A program made the position numbers and the translations under genes. A DNA stretch of 32,672 bases from Paramacrobiotus richtersi (Eukaryota; Tardigrada; Eutardigrada; Parachela; Macrobiotidae), in NCBI GenBank assembly GCA_034698045.1, contig JAQGAU010000261.1:1-32672 (forward strand). Direction: 5' to 3'. Below, in pieces: positions 20,561 through 31,612 of this stretch. Each line of letters opens with the position of its first letter. Position 1 is the first letter of the stretch. The notes beneath the pieces were generated by a model. That model had not been told where the DNA came from. It worked only from the letters and a program-made list of their open reading frames with translations, and searched no databases.

Positions 20561-21458
20561 ATTTAATGTATCCCGCTACTCAATTCTACCACATTGCGGA
20601 GAGTAGCGCAGATTTTTCAGTGAGGGAAGAGCCTCTTAACAGCCGTAAACTCAGAGCCGCCGCACTAGATCCTTTCTCTCAATTTGCGATGTTTTGTACG
20701 AACTTTGCCTTTCCACTAAGGGTAAGGTTCGCGCTTGTGCAATCCTGTTGGCCTCTCTTCAGCGGGATTCTGGCGCATGGCTTACAGTTTTACCTAATAA
20801 CCTGCCCCATGTCTGGGTACTTTTCTTAGGGCTAATAAGGTCCGCATTGGCATCGATCACCGCCAAGGAATTGACTTTGCGGTCTAGCAGGACCGTACGA
20901 ACTCTGGAGTCCAAGTCAACCCCAATGTACACCACGTGTCATGCTGCATAAATGAAAGGTGGTGGCCCCCGCATTTGAAACATAACAGTGTGATGAAGAA
21001 GTTGCTTGCACCTGGTTGACTTTTTCGTGGCGCCATTCGGCCGGATGAAGTAACTTTAGTTCCTGTTCAAGATGGTGAGCCCCTATCTTAGTATGCTACG
21101 TGTTGTTTTTCATGTGAATCCTGTCAGTTCATTTTATTGTCGCTCGAGTGAAGCTACGTGTAGTGCCGCCGGTCTGCATCTTCTGACCGGTGCAAAGCGG
21201 CAGGTTCACGTCGCTCAGGAAGCGGAAAACCGGCCGAGACGTCTTTATTTCACTCTGGAGTTGCGTGGATATTACCTCTATCCTTTGGCAGACGAGACCC
21301 GTGGATCGTTTGGTGCGGCCATCATCAAGATGATTCAATTTCTGGGAAGGAATATCCGCAGACGGACGGGTGAGCGGTCGACTCACTTTATTCGGGATTG
21401 TTTTGGCTTGACTGTTGTTAATAATAACGCGGCTGCGATTGTAGCCACTTTGTCGTGA
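20560..21458 (+). pseudogene. C-terminal fragment of an RLE-type non-LTR RT
   Basis: The + strand codes, in broken frames, the region that follows the RT in the LINE type seen at 3.4-5.2 kb. Frame 20694-20951 has ASLQRDSGAWLTVLP, the conserved SGAWL-ALP box after the thumb. After a gap with lost frame (20,950-21,120), frame 21072-21458 ends with ELRGYYLYPLADETRGSFG and NNNAAAIVATLS, matching the family's 'Y-F-PVA-ETLG--G' and final 'QRGNAA-V-GT' boxes. The endonuclease metal-binding residues (PDG...WD-T pattern) are not clearly preserved. The terminal stop is a TGA at 21456-21458. It lies 350 bases before the fucosyltransferase start and is the half missing from the minus-strand copy. Confidence 0.55.
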
Positions 21459-21807
21459 GTTTCTTGTACAGGTACTGATTAACGCATGATGCTGGTGAAT
21501 TTTTTTTCTCGACATCTGACATGTTACCTTGTAGCTGTCACTGCATGTGCCTTCGCACTTGATTTTGTGTCGGCGGCTTTTACCCAAGAAACATTCGAAT
21601 CCTTCCTGGGGGCTCAAAGAAACAAAATGTTATGGCACCCATACCCACTGGCAGTATGGTTACGTTAATCCTTGCGTGCACGGTCGGCCTCAGGAAAAGG
21701 CAGCGTTGAAGTTTGTGTCAAGCAGGTATTTGTAACGATACGGAAATTATACTGCATCAGTCACTTTCGCGCAGGACTCATTTACTACATGTCTGTTTCC
21801 AGCAAGT

Positions 21808-21972
21808 ATGGCCCCAGTATTGCTTGGCTCGCTTCACATGCGGCTAGGCCTTGTAGCGTTTGCCACACTCGTGGTTGGTTTTTGCGTGCTAGTTTTAGGT
21901 TCTTGGACGGGTTATGACATACGTCACGTTTATGCTGCCTTTCCTGGCTCCCTTGACGGTAATCGGTCCGTG
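21808..21972 (+). CDS. Fucosyltransferase exon 1 (start and membrane anchor)
   Basis: 55 codons from the ATG, coding the short cytoplasmic end and the transmembrane anchor, ending at GTG before the donor GTATGT (phase 0). An alternative donor GT at 21959 would leave phase 1 and not join the next exon. No long promoter elements are recognisable upstream; a LINE fragment ends 350 bases earlier. Confidence 0.7.
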
Positions 21973-24900
21973 GTATGTGCGATGCTGTAGAATAAACGTC
22001 TCATTTTGGAGTACTACAAAAGTATGTCAGATATCATGACAAATCATCAAAACGCACTGCAGCTGAGCATCCAGCCCGAGTTCTGTTGATCAACTCGTTG
22101 TTTACTTGCAACTCTTGTTCGTAAGCGAGGCCTCTTGAACAGCAGGCTGCTAAGCAAACTGAATGTCGAGAACTTCTAATGGTGTCTTTGTGGCATATTA
22201 CATGCTCGTTTCATTCAAAAAGTCTTCTTACTGAACGCCAGTTTGTAATTTGATTGGACGTGTACCACGTTCTCACGACTAGCCAATACCGCAGCGGACA
22301 ATGCTACCATATTTGCCGCAATCGCTTTACTCTTGTATGAGTCTCCATAAAAGAAACGTGCAAGGAGCTAGTACCCGGTAGCTGACAGATTGACGCTAGC
22401 GGGTGCCAGCGGGGCCGCGGGGGTCATGCGCGCATTGTTGCTGGGAAACAAAAAAAAACAAATAACTGCATGTAACAGTTTTTCGCTTTTTAAATTTTGA
22501 AGTTTTCTGAGTTCTGTCTAAGCATCGATGGAAGAAAAGCACTAATGCTCCGAATTTTTAGTGGCAGTTTTTAACCACTCCTGATAAAACGCTAATCGAC
22601 AACGCTAGCTCTTGGAGAAGCCTACTGCAGCCATTCCATCAAAAACCGTTGGGGCAGCTGAACGCACCACTAAAGGACTTCTACGAGGGAATCACTGCTA
22701 CAATTGCCGCTCGCCTGGACAACGCCAGACGCTACCGCGCTAGGCTGGAGACAGATTTCAAAAAAGCTGCCGAAACGCATGCCTTGCTCAAGGTGACGTA
22801 CCGTCCACCAGACGGGGGTCTTGGCAACTTCATGTTCGAATTTGCTACTCTTATTGGTGTGGCCAGAATGAATAATCGTACACCGGTACTTAACCACGAC
22901 GAACCACGAATGAAGCACTTCGAGGGAATGCAGTTAGGAACCATTAACAATTCCTTCCTTTTTCCCAATGGCACCATCGACCAGCATACGATAGGTAAGG
23001 CAGCCTTTTACCAGTGCATCATTGCTCCAGTTTGTCGTTCTCGGAACACTCACCGTTCTGAATTTCTCATGATCCTGTGATCAAGTGAAGAAAATGCTTT
23101 AGGCCGAACACGCTCGCTAATAATTTAGAGAGTGGTTGAGCTGTTTATTCTGTACGCAGTAAGCATACAAACATATAGTAAACAGCGCAATTATTCTCTA
23201 AAATCACAGCGAGCGGTTTCATTTAGGTCTGCTACTGAACTATGGCAGACTATTAGCACCATCCGTTTCTTGACCAATAATCCTGCGTGGCACAGTACAG
23301 TACAGTGCAGTACATTTATCTGGTGAGGTACTTTAAAAGCAGCTATTGAGGTTCCGGGAACCGTTTCTGAAAGTGCTGATGATGCACACTGACAGGGTGC
23401 ACACAATGACCAAACGGGCGCCGCTTAGCCCACCAGCGCCCCTGTGAACTGTGGACCTTTAAAACTGAGGATTCTTTAGCTTTTTGGGGGTGTTTGAGTT
23501 GCTCATAGTTTTCAGAGTGTGAGAGAACCCAGGAAAACCCCGAAAAATGGCATTAAGGAGTGCTTCGAGTACTATACCGAAAGCCCTTCTCTAAACGGAT
23601 CATCTTTCGATCGGTCAGCCAACAGCTGACCGCGATGTTCTTGATGTCATTTTGGCATCAATGGGCATGACCCAGTTAAAGGAATAATCCAGCCGTTTTT
23701 CCATAAAATAGCCACTCGACATGTGGCGGCGCAGCATAGGATCGACAAACGCAAGTTTTTAAAGGCTACCTGACGGCGTATTCTAAACATACATCAGACC
23801 GACCACTGGTCAGAGAGGTCGATTACCACCGGAAAAAGCTGTGTCATCGTTGTTTCGTGTCTGTTATTCATCGTGTGCCCATACTATCCTTGAGAACCCC
23901 TTCTTAGATGACAGTCGTTGTGTTGCACTATGGTTCGCTTACGACTGCAGCTTGCCGATGCTAACTGCAAAGATTATGTTATCTGTATATTCAGCTGGTT
24001 GGCGCTGCTTTGCTTGCCTTGATCGCCTACCATTACGGCGGAAGCGGCGATCTCAGAGAAGCCATGCTTCCCAAATGAAGGACTAACTGATCCGCGCCAT
24101 CTTTTGATGTTTTAAAGAAAGTACGAGCCTTTTGTGGGCATAGACCGACATTGGAATCTTTACGCAATATATATGAGAACAAAGCTGAACTTCAGTCGCG
24201 CTGTGGTGGACTCTTAAGTTCAGTCCAGACCACTTAGCCCAATTTCTGTACCGGGGATGCCATCTGAACTGGTTAAAGTTGAGAAGCGCACTTGCTAGTT
24301 ATTACCAGATGAAAGCAGGGTTTCTTAATTCTTTTCGTTACTTAAAACTGCGATTTCTCACTGCTGCCCACTGTTCATCCGGATGACCACAGAATAGATG
24401 ATAGTGTATAGCCAGTGTATAGACAAATTTACCACAGCTGGCGCTTTAAGAGTTGAAAAACTTACGCGCTATTTAAAAAAAAATGAGTTTTCTTGAAGTA
24501 AAAAAAACGTCTATGCCCATTGATGCCAAAATAGCATCATGCTGCCCGCCCTGACCTATGGTCACAAAAGCTACCAAAAAATAAAAGTTTTCTAATCAGA
24601 TTTTATGATCGGTAGATGCCAGTTATCCACTCAGAATTCACATTCCTTCTGAAACGGAGTCCTGGTGGGTTAGATTAGCCACTCTGAGTCAGGTCAACCG
24701 TGCGTGCTTTCAACCTTGTCTTTACTGCATGATCAACTTTTCCCTCATAATCCGACATTGGCGAAAAGGCGGTACATTGAATTTGCTCAACTTTCCGAAA
24801 TTTATTTGTTTCTATGGTACACCGTCTTATCAACAACTTAGGCATCAGCCTATCTGAGCTACACTAGTTCCTATTACGGAACTCTGTCCCGGGGTCACAC

Positions 24901-27900
24901 CTTCTTCCAAACCAAACAAGTTCCGTTCGAGCACATTACACGACCGGATGGAACATAGCTCGAAAAGGCGTTTGATGGCTTTTGATTTTGAAAGTAGCCC
25001 ACGGGCAGTTCAAGGCAAGAAACTAAGTTTTCGGGTCGCACACGTACGATACGTAAAACAACCAGGTAGCAATTACCTACACATATTACTAGGGGTTGCT
25101 ATGATCAGATTCATGTAATCGAGAAATTAAACAGAAATATAGAAAACAACCTGTAGAAGTAATACTCCATATGTTTTTTTAAAAAAAGACTCGATAACGA
25201 AGATTCACTTTTTATGATCCGTTTATTTTGGGATAAATTGCCTGCGAAATCTTGAGCTATCCAGTTTTGAAAAACATTCGTGGCCAGCTGCTTTGAATAT
25301 TACTGCAACAGACCCAGCTGGCAATGGCTGCTCAAACCAGAACAAAAGATGAAGATTGAAGTGGGCACGCTCTTCGGAGCAGAGCTAATGCTGGTCACCT
25401 GTGATGGCAAGCCACCATGACCACGCAGATGCAGCAATTGTCCTCAACTGCCCTTCTTTTACATCAATATGCGGGGAAAAAGATAAGAACAACTTTGTGC
25501 ACATTTTGTTACCGAGCCTAGTACCGGATAAAGTCTATACAGGATAATATTACAGAAAAACCGATGGAGAGCAGTCTGCGAGAGCATCGAGCATACATGA
25601 GAAAGACTAAATGCAAAACCCCTATTTTTGGAATATCTTGCGCATTTGGTACGACTGCGAATGATTAGTTCAACGGAAGTGTGCGACATGATTACTTTCT
25701 TTCATCGGCATTTGGATTCATCGGCAACTTACCAAAGTAGGGTGATAATGCCGTTTGCTTGCCGTGCTTCGCTGCCTCCGCGAAACGTCCGTTTTCACCA
25801 TTGAGTCATAGAAAAGCCCACATGTTGGTCACGCCCAGCATGATTGTGAAACACTTTTCAAAGTACTAGGCACTTGTGCAACTTGCTATTCCCGGAGCTG
25901 GTGCAAACACGATGCTTTGTTTTTTTCTTATCTTGCGTGTGTTGCGAATTGCCGGGTTTGACTTCGCCGCGTCAGGAAAAGAACGTTAACTTCAAAAACC
26001 GCAAACGAAAATTAGCGACCACGAAATTGTTGGGGGAACACCAAAATGTTCTGAGAAATAAGTATAACAATTTGCCGTCATAGACAGACTGTATCGCGCA
26101 GGACGCACATAACGATACTTTGGCTTTGAAGACTTGCACGGTGAAACATTTTGAAATCTTTTGTGTGGACGTCCTACAGGCTTGAAATATTTGTGGTGCG
26201 CAAATGGGTAAGGCAAAAATAAGACTAAGTTAATGTCCTTTCTCACCCATAGATTTTGTCCTTAGCTAGCCACTATTATCTATTTAGAATGTATACGGAA
26301 ATGAGCAACACTTTATCAGATCGACTGCAGTACTTTATGATTAGATTTTCCTAGTAGGCAATTCCTCACTTCTGCTCCAGTGACTGTGGTCCTACACACT
26401 TAATCGGAATAAAAATTAGGAACTAAAAATGGTTTCTAGGAAGTGCAGAAAAGTTTGAGGAGGGGTGTTTGGAAGGCACCTAGGAAAAAGAACGAAATTA
26501 TTATGAATAAGATGTCTCTCCGGACCAAAGGAATGTGAATTTGAGTCTGGAATCTGGAATTGTTTGGTTTCATTGAGAACACAAAAAACAGCAAGTATCT
26601 CGTACAGTTTAAAAAAATATACGAATATATATGTACATGTGTGCCGTTTTCACCAGCTGGTTTCTAAATAAGAGATGAATGCTAAAGAAGGGCGTTGCGT
26701 TATGTATTGAAACGTATGCAATGTTACATAACTGGCATAAAATATTAAAGATCAGCAAGCAGAACAATAAAGAATGTGATATGATGCAAAAAATGTATCT
26801 TCTAACCGGTGTCATGGAGATAATAATATACCAAATAAGTAAGTGTCGCAATGAGAATTTCAAGAAAGCTACCAAACTATTTACTACTAGAGCCGGAATG
26901 GCTGATGCTGTAGAGCCTGCAAGCAGCATTCTTAAACACTCTTGTTACGAAAAAAGGAACTGCAAAAAAATATACGCGATTTTGGAGGTAGTTCGTGTGG
27001 AAAAAGCAAATCTGTCACCACCGCACACAAATGTCAAATGAGTGGCAAGCTACGCTAGTTTTGCGATTAACTTTCGAATGTCTGCTTTGGTAACTATTTA
27101 GTGACACCGTACCAGGCTCTAAAGCATCAGTCATCCCAGCTAAAGTCGTAAATAGCTTGGTAACATTATTGCAGTTCTTAATGTGATACTTACTTATTTG
27201 GCATGCTTGTTATCCTCAGGACACCGCCTAGAATTTACATTTTGTATCATGTCGTGTTTCTGTATACATTTCTGTTTTCCGTGTGCTGATCTCTAATATT
27301 TTTTTCCCTATTAACTTTCTGTACGTTTTAAATACTTACCGCATCGCGTTTCTTTAACATTCTTCTCGTATACAAAAACCAGCTGGTGAAAACGGCATAC
27401 ATGCACAAATTCTCTTCGAAACTGACAGGATTCGTGATGTTTCGTGTGTTCGTAATGAAACGAAACCATTCAAGATTACAGAAGCTCCAGTTCCTATTCC
27501 TTCGGTCCAGAGAGACTCCTTATACCAAAGAATGTCGTTCCTATTCCTAGATGTATTCCTAGCACCATTCAGAATAGTTTGTTTCCTTTCCTAGAAACCG
27601 TTCCTAATTCCTAATTCTTATTCAAGGGTGCAGGGCGTGACGGTAAAAGTATTTGATCTATCTGAAATCCAGTGCACGGATATAAAGTGCCAATTATACG
27701 GGCCGTAGTGTGATGGTACTTCATGACTATTCAATTTTGCTTGTGCGCGGACTACATTTATTAGCCTAAGCCATTTCACAGGACAAGATGGCCCTGGAAA
27801 ATTTACACCCCGATTGTTCAATCTAAGCAGCTTCTTCCCAAATGAAACCGTGGCAGTCTCCGGTTACGGACAATCCTGGAAGTACTTTCACCATGTGGCG

Positions 27901-28434
27901 CATGAAATCAAATCAATGTACACCTTCAAAGAAAGCATTCTCTTTTATGCAAGGAAGTTTATGTTCGACACTCTTGTTAATCTCTCCAATACAAGTCCTG
28001 AACGTTTTCAGAGTTGCTGCATACTGGTTGGAGTTCACGTGCGACGGGGAGATATTCTGTATGAACCTCACAAAAGCTTTGGCAACACTCCTGCCACCGA
28101 TGAATATCTCCTGCGAAGCGTACTGAAAGTGCAAGTGAAGTACAACCCAACGGCAATTTTCATTTTTAGCAACGACTTCCAGTACTGCAAGAGCCTGTTT
28201 AGAGAGGATGCGTTCATTTACGTTGTCGGAAACTCAGCAGAGAAAGACATGGCCTTGATGAGCTTTATGAACGTGATGGTCTTAAGCGTTGGAACTTATG
28301 GCTGGTGGGGTGCGTACCTAAGCGAAGCGAAGGAAGTGATTTATTATGAGCACTGGCCAAGAAATGGGAGTCAGTTCCAAAAGCATGTCGATCCTCATGA
28401 TTTTTTTCTTCCAAACTGGATTGCTGGGGATTGA
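21808..28434 (+). CDS. Galactoside alpha-1,2-fucosyltransferase-like (GT11), three exons
   Basis: Join of 21808-21972, 22562-22994 and 27782-28434 gives 1,251 bases, 416 residues plus TGA. GT11 enzymes move L-fucose from GDP-fucose to galactose in the Golgi. The start ATG has A at -3 and G at +4. Residues 13-33 (RLGLVAFATLVVGFCVLVLG) form one membrane anchor, so a type II protein is expected. GGLGNFMFEFATLIGVA lies at about 140-156, GVHVRRGD (GDP-fucose binding) ends at 290, FIFSNDFQYC is near 326-335, and GTYGWWGAYLS is at 370-380. Several N-glycosylation sequons occur. Donors are GTATGT and GTAAGG, acceptors TTTTTAG and TTTCACAG, and phases (0 and 1) agree at both joins. No stop interrupts it. 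Length fits the family (about 350-400). The acceptor sugar cannot be told from sequence. Confidence 0.85.
21973..22561 (+). other. Fucosyltransferase intron 1
   Basis: 589 bases between GTATGT and the acceptor CCGAATTTTTAG. AT-rich toward its 3' end, including an A-rich run near 22,450. I see no gene or recognisable repeat in it. Confidence 0.6.
22562..22994 (+). CDS. Fucosyltransferase exon 2 (stem and N-terminal GT11 motif)
   Basis: Starts WQFLTTPDKTL after an in-frame TAG that contains the acceptor AG, so the exon cannot extend upstream in this frame. It codes the stem and the GGLGNFMFEFA motif and ends one base into a glycine codon before GTAAGG. The reading frame stays open past the donor to 23080, which could tempt a longer ORF call. 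Confidence 0.8.
23641..24540. repeat. Inverted repeat pair (possible decayed foldback/MITE)
   Basis: The 30 bases at 23641-23670 and the reverse complement of 24511-24540 agree at about 27 positions, including a perfect 20-base run (ATTTTGGCATCAATGGGCAT). Similarity outside is patchy. The pair could be arms of an old foldback element of about 900 bases, or two unrelated inserts of one repeat in opposite orientation. Confidence 0.4.
26407..27623. mobile_element. Foldback (long-terminal-inverted-repeat) element
   Basis: About 520 bases on the left (26407-26925) match, with substitutions and small gaps, the reverse complement of the right (27110-27623). Anchors: GAATAA with TTTCTAGG at the ends, CCGTTTTCACCAGCTGGTTT at 26644 against its complement near 27,380-27,399, and CCAAATAAGTAAGT near 26,830 against its complement near 27,190. 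The loop is about 185 bases. Open frames within are chance. No transposase is present, so this is non-autonomous. No target-site duplication was obvious. As part of intron 2, the transcript could form a very long hairpin. Confidence 0.75.
27782..28434 (+). CDS. Fucosyltransferase exon 3 (catalytic core and end)
   Basis: Starts GACAAGATGGC; its first two bases complete the glycine codon split by the intron. Codes GVHVRRGD, FIFSNDFQYC, EKDMALMSF and GTYGWWGAYLS, in the expected order, and ends DFFLPNWIAGD with TGA at 28432-28434. A frame call starting at 27814 would miss 11 residues. Confidence 0.85.
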
Positions 28435-29120
28435 CAAAAGCATATATTTTTTCTTCCATCCTGTCACGCAATGCAGCGGCATAGTGTTTTACAATACGAC
28501 CGCTCGCTACTTTGCCATAAACCAACTGAAACAATAACCATATGAATAGTAAAGCAATCACTGGGCAGTTGCTATGTAAAAACAACGTACAAACATGCAT
28601 GTGCCACACAGCTACAGCGGCATGACACTTGACTTTTGAAAGAAAGGTCAAAGCAGTGCAATACTGGTACGCGGCAGCTTAAGCATGGATCCGTAGAATG
28701 CTCAAGAAGGCTGTACATCTTTTCAGATGTGCGTGCTGATTACCGGTATGACAAAGCTTAAAATAGATCTTCACGTACCGTTTGATGGGAATAGCAATAA
28801 ACGTTGTTGACCACCCGTCAGTGCAGGCGAGAGTAGAGTTTCGTTTCCACATTAAAAAACCCGCAAAACGAGTGTATGCTTTCGTACAGCTCCATACAGC
28901 GTTTTCGACGAAATCTCGAGCAAGAGTAAAATCTTATTTGTCTCGAATCAAAGTTCATTTCCGTAACCCAGTTAGTATTGTAAATAAAACTTACAACGTG
29001 CGAATCTTCAGTTCTAGTGAAATGTGTCCTGGTACGTTAAAACTCAAGGTTATGAAACCTTGTGAAACCTAAGCCGATAACTGCTATTGTGATTTGCGAG
29101 AGTATCACGTTTTCAAAACA
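28435..29120 (+). other. Downstream of the fucosyltransferase; candidate polyA signals
   Basis: AATAAA occurs at 28796-28801 and about 28983, either of which could end the transcript. A 96-codon frame (28782-29072) is basic and unrecognised. Nothing else is evident. Confidence 0.3.
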
Positions 29121-29159
29121 CCAAGAAACCAGAATGTCGGCTTGTGAACATGATCGTGT

Positions 29160-30135
29160 TACGGCTGGAGTTGTCGAGACAGTTGAACTTGCGGCATGTT
29201 GTAACGTCTGCAGTCAGGAGGGGCAATAGGCCAGATCTTGTATTTCTAGCTCACTTTCGTCAGCAAGTTGACGTTGAGGTTATCTCGCATCCCTCTAGCT
29301 CATGTGATCACAAAGCTATCTGACTGTAGATTCTCATACCACAACGCAGGCAGATCAAGATCAGGGTGAGCAAATAGTGTTGGCGGGTCGACAGTTCGAA
29401 AAATTTGCGTTCCTATCTGAACCTAACTCGATTAACTGGGAAAAGTTGTTTCTGTTGCAAACCCTGTAACGAAAGGGTCCAGTTATTTGGAGGCGACCTT
29501 TTTCAAACTCTGAAGCGTTTCTACGACTGCAAACAGGCGAGCTGCAAACCAGGTAGCTATGTATGCAAAGCAGTTAGAACGATTAGCGAATGCACGCGAC
29601 AGACTGTTCCGCAAATACATTGTCCTTCCGGACTATAACCTTCGCGAACCGTTAACAGCCAAGTGGAAGTTAGCATATAAAATACTTGACTGGGAGACTA
29701 AATCGTTTTTAGAATCACAAGCCCTGGCATCCGGTGATCACCGGAATGGGTGAAGCATGTGGGGGCAACGTTGAGCTGGCAGCCAACAGACATTGCTTCC
29801 CCCCCCCTAATAGCTGGCAACGGTCACGTTTTAGTCAGTGCTGCTGATAAAGCCCAGCTGCTTAATTCAAGTTTTCAGACAGTTCATTCTAGCTGCAAAC
29901 AAATTCAGTGCTGGCGGATGAACGAAAGCAAAGATCCGAGTCACAAACCGCGCATGGTGCTACAACCCCTCAGACGCAACCCGTTGAAGGTAACATCGTT
30001 GACCGCCTAGCGGACCTGCGTGCATCTGTAAACCTTCCTGATCATCTACCTCGTAGCGCACACTGTCTTCGGTTTCTGAAACCCTGTGCAACGTCTTCGG
30101 TCATCTGCTTCGAACAAACACAGTTGAATTAATGA
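29160..30135 (+). pseudogene. LINE ORF2 fragment: AP endonuclease end and RT start
   Basis: Near 29,163-29,323 the + strand reads RQLNLRHVVTSAVRRGNRPD then VISHPSSSCDHKAI, the C-terminal end of a LINE AP-endonuclease with its S-x-DH box. Broken frames continue with the linker before RT: a basic helical stretch (ERLANARDRLFRKY, 29559-29753), then VLVSAADKAQLLNSSFQTVH (about 29,840), a 'tested-thread' segment common before RT. At about 30,000-30,080 HLPRSAHCLRFLKPCA resembles the first RT box (KS-GPD-hHPRFLK). RT core motifs are absent. Stops and shifts are frequent, so it is long dead. Jockey/CR1-like is possible; the clade is not resolved. Confidence 0.6.
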
Positions 30136-30240
30136 CTGCGTGCTTCCTGTTTCGTTTGACGTATCTAGGGCAGGCTAAAAATGAGCTCTTGAAAAGCGAA
30201 TCCATATATCGTGCGCCGTAACGGTAACATCGCGGAGAAC

Positions 30241-30473
30241 TGTTAAAAGTAAAGTCATAGTCTAATATCTGATCTTCTGACTTGCACTGAGCAGCCAACC
30301 CACCTTCTGTCATCAGGGACTATCCTGTGTTGAAGCGTTTGAGGCGCTGTGTACGACTGTTACTGTGCACGTATAAGGCACTGGTTGTCTTGAACAACAA
30401 TAGACCTGCTACTACATGCTGCTACGTTGTTCTCTTGTAGACTTAGTGTATGCCACGGTACACATTACGTTTA
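30241..30473 (+). repeat. Left LTR of the Copia-type element
   Basis: Starts TGTTAAAAGTAAAGT and ends near ACGTTTA. It aligns along its whole length with the right LTR (shared blocks AGCGTTTGAGGCGC, TAGACCT/CAGACCT, TTGTTCTCTTG). Many differences show age. The base after it begins AAAGATTATGAGACC, where a tRNA-derived primer site would lie; I cannot assign it. Confidence 0.75.
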
Positions 30474-30499
30474 AAAGATTATGAGACCTAACCGACTCT

Positions 30500-31557
30500 G
30501 CCCGATTGTTGGATACAGTGGGGACGGCTACAATCAAGGTCACTGAGCTAAACAGCTCGAACTACTCCCGGTGGAGAGTTCAAGTGGAAGATGTCTGACG
30601 TGAGAAGGTATATGATCCGTTGTGGATGGTACATACAGTCAACCTCTGGATGGTCCAACTGACGAAATGAAACAAAAGCTTCACCTGAAGTGGATAGCTG
30701 GCGACGAAACAGCAAGGCCAATCAAACTGCCACAGCTGGTGAGGTGACCTTCAACCAGGTAAGAGATTGTAAGACATCCCATGAAATCCTGGAACGTATG
30801 AAAGAACTTCGGGAGCCAAAAACCGGATGCGACTTAATGACGCCCATTACTAAATTCCTTGGACAGTTGGTGAGGTGACCTTCAACCAGGTAAGAAATTA
30901 TAAGACATCCCATGAAATCCTGGAGCGTATAGAAGAACTTCGGGAGCCAAAAACCGGATGCGACTTAATGACGCCCATTACTAAATTCCTTGGAGTGAAG
31001 TGGCGAGAAACGGATGACGTAAACACGCTCATGGCCACGCTCCACGTACTCGCAGCGAAAAATTGATGCATGTGAAAAAAACTGCAAGAACAAGTGACGA
31101 ATGGGTAATATCCAAAGCCCTGGCTTGTTTACCGGCTTCAACGCATCCCATGTGGCCTGATGCAACATGGTTGGCGGACAGGATCCAAGGATGTCGGTCT
31201 TTGCGTAAAGTTGCTGTTGGCGGAACAAATTGAAGTCATCGGAGAATCAAGTGATTTTGGTGAAAAAACTTTCTCCACCAATTCGTTCTACACAAAATGA
31301 AAGCATTACCCAAATGGGCCAAACGAGCCGTTCAGCGGAAAGAACGGAAACTGTGTTACAAAGGCCATGGAACCGACGCCGGCTGGGGAGAATGCGACAA
31401 TTGTGGAAGAAATGGTCACAAAACCGCCGACTGCTGGGGAATTTGCAACAACTGTGGAAAATCTGGACACAAGTCTGCCGACTGCAGGTCAAAGACCAAA
31501 TCGGATGGAATGTGTCAGAACGACGGCTACGCGCCTGGACATCCAGAATCTATGTGA
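30500..31557 (+). pseudogene. Copia-type Gag with two CCHC zinc knuckles
   Basis: Around 30,530 the frame reads TELNSSNYSRWRVQVEDV, the typical start of a Copia Gag (L-G-NY--W---). The middle has TSHEILERMKELREPKTGC (twice, through a 131-base duplication), and VNTLMATLHVLAA. LCVKLLLAEQIEV is near 31,200. The last part (31297-31557) has two perfect knuckles, CDNCGRNGHKTADC and CNNCGKSGHKSADC, each C-x2-C-x4-H-x4-C. These bind the element RNA. Stops near 30,600-30,690 and 31,066, and frame shifts, break it. The end is a TGA at 31555-31557. Confidence 0.75.
30732..30993 (+). repeat. 131-bp tandem duplication inside the Copia gag
   Basis: 30732-30862 and 30863-30993 are near-identical (a handful of substitutions). 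131 is not a multiple of three, so the duplication itself puts the second copy out of frame. Confidence 0.9.
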
Positions 31558-31603
31558 CTGAACCGACAGGCAACGTGGAAAAGAAGATACCAGTGTGTTG
31601 GAT

Positions 31604-31612
31604 GAAGGGGAG
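31604..31612 (+). other. Polypurine tract of the Copia-type element
   Basis: GAAGGGGAG directly before the TGTTGAAG start of the right LTR, the expected plus-strand primer. Confidence 0.6.

Larger units (their letters stand above)
22995..27781 (+). other. Fucosyltransferase intron 2 (4.8 kb)
   Basis: Bounded by GTAAGG and TTTCACAG. It holds an inverted repeat pair at 23.64 and 24.54 kb, and a large foldback element at 26,407-27,623. Between 24,600 and 26,400 I recognise nothing; small open frames there (for example 26246-25992, minus) have no known domains. Confidence 0.7.

Noticed and set aside
21486-21668. 60-codon frame with a signal-peptide-like start, as an alternative first exon of the fucosyltransferase
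   Set aside because: Ends in a stop with no suitable donor in phase; the 21808 start gives a proper type II anchor and a phase-matched strong donor.
26679-27041. 120-codon + strand frame in the foldback element
   Set aside because: Lies in the left arm and loop of the inverted repeat; the complementary arm lacks the frame, and no transposase motif is present.
30722-30993. Repeat as a possible CRISPR-like array
   Set aside because: Only two adjacent 131-base units without spacers, inside a gag frame of an animal retrotransposon.
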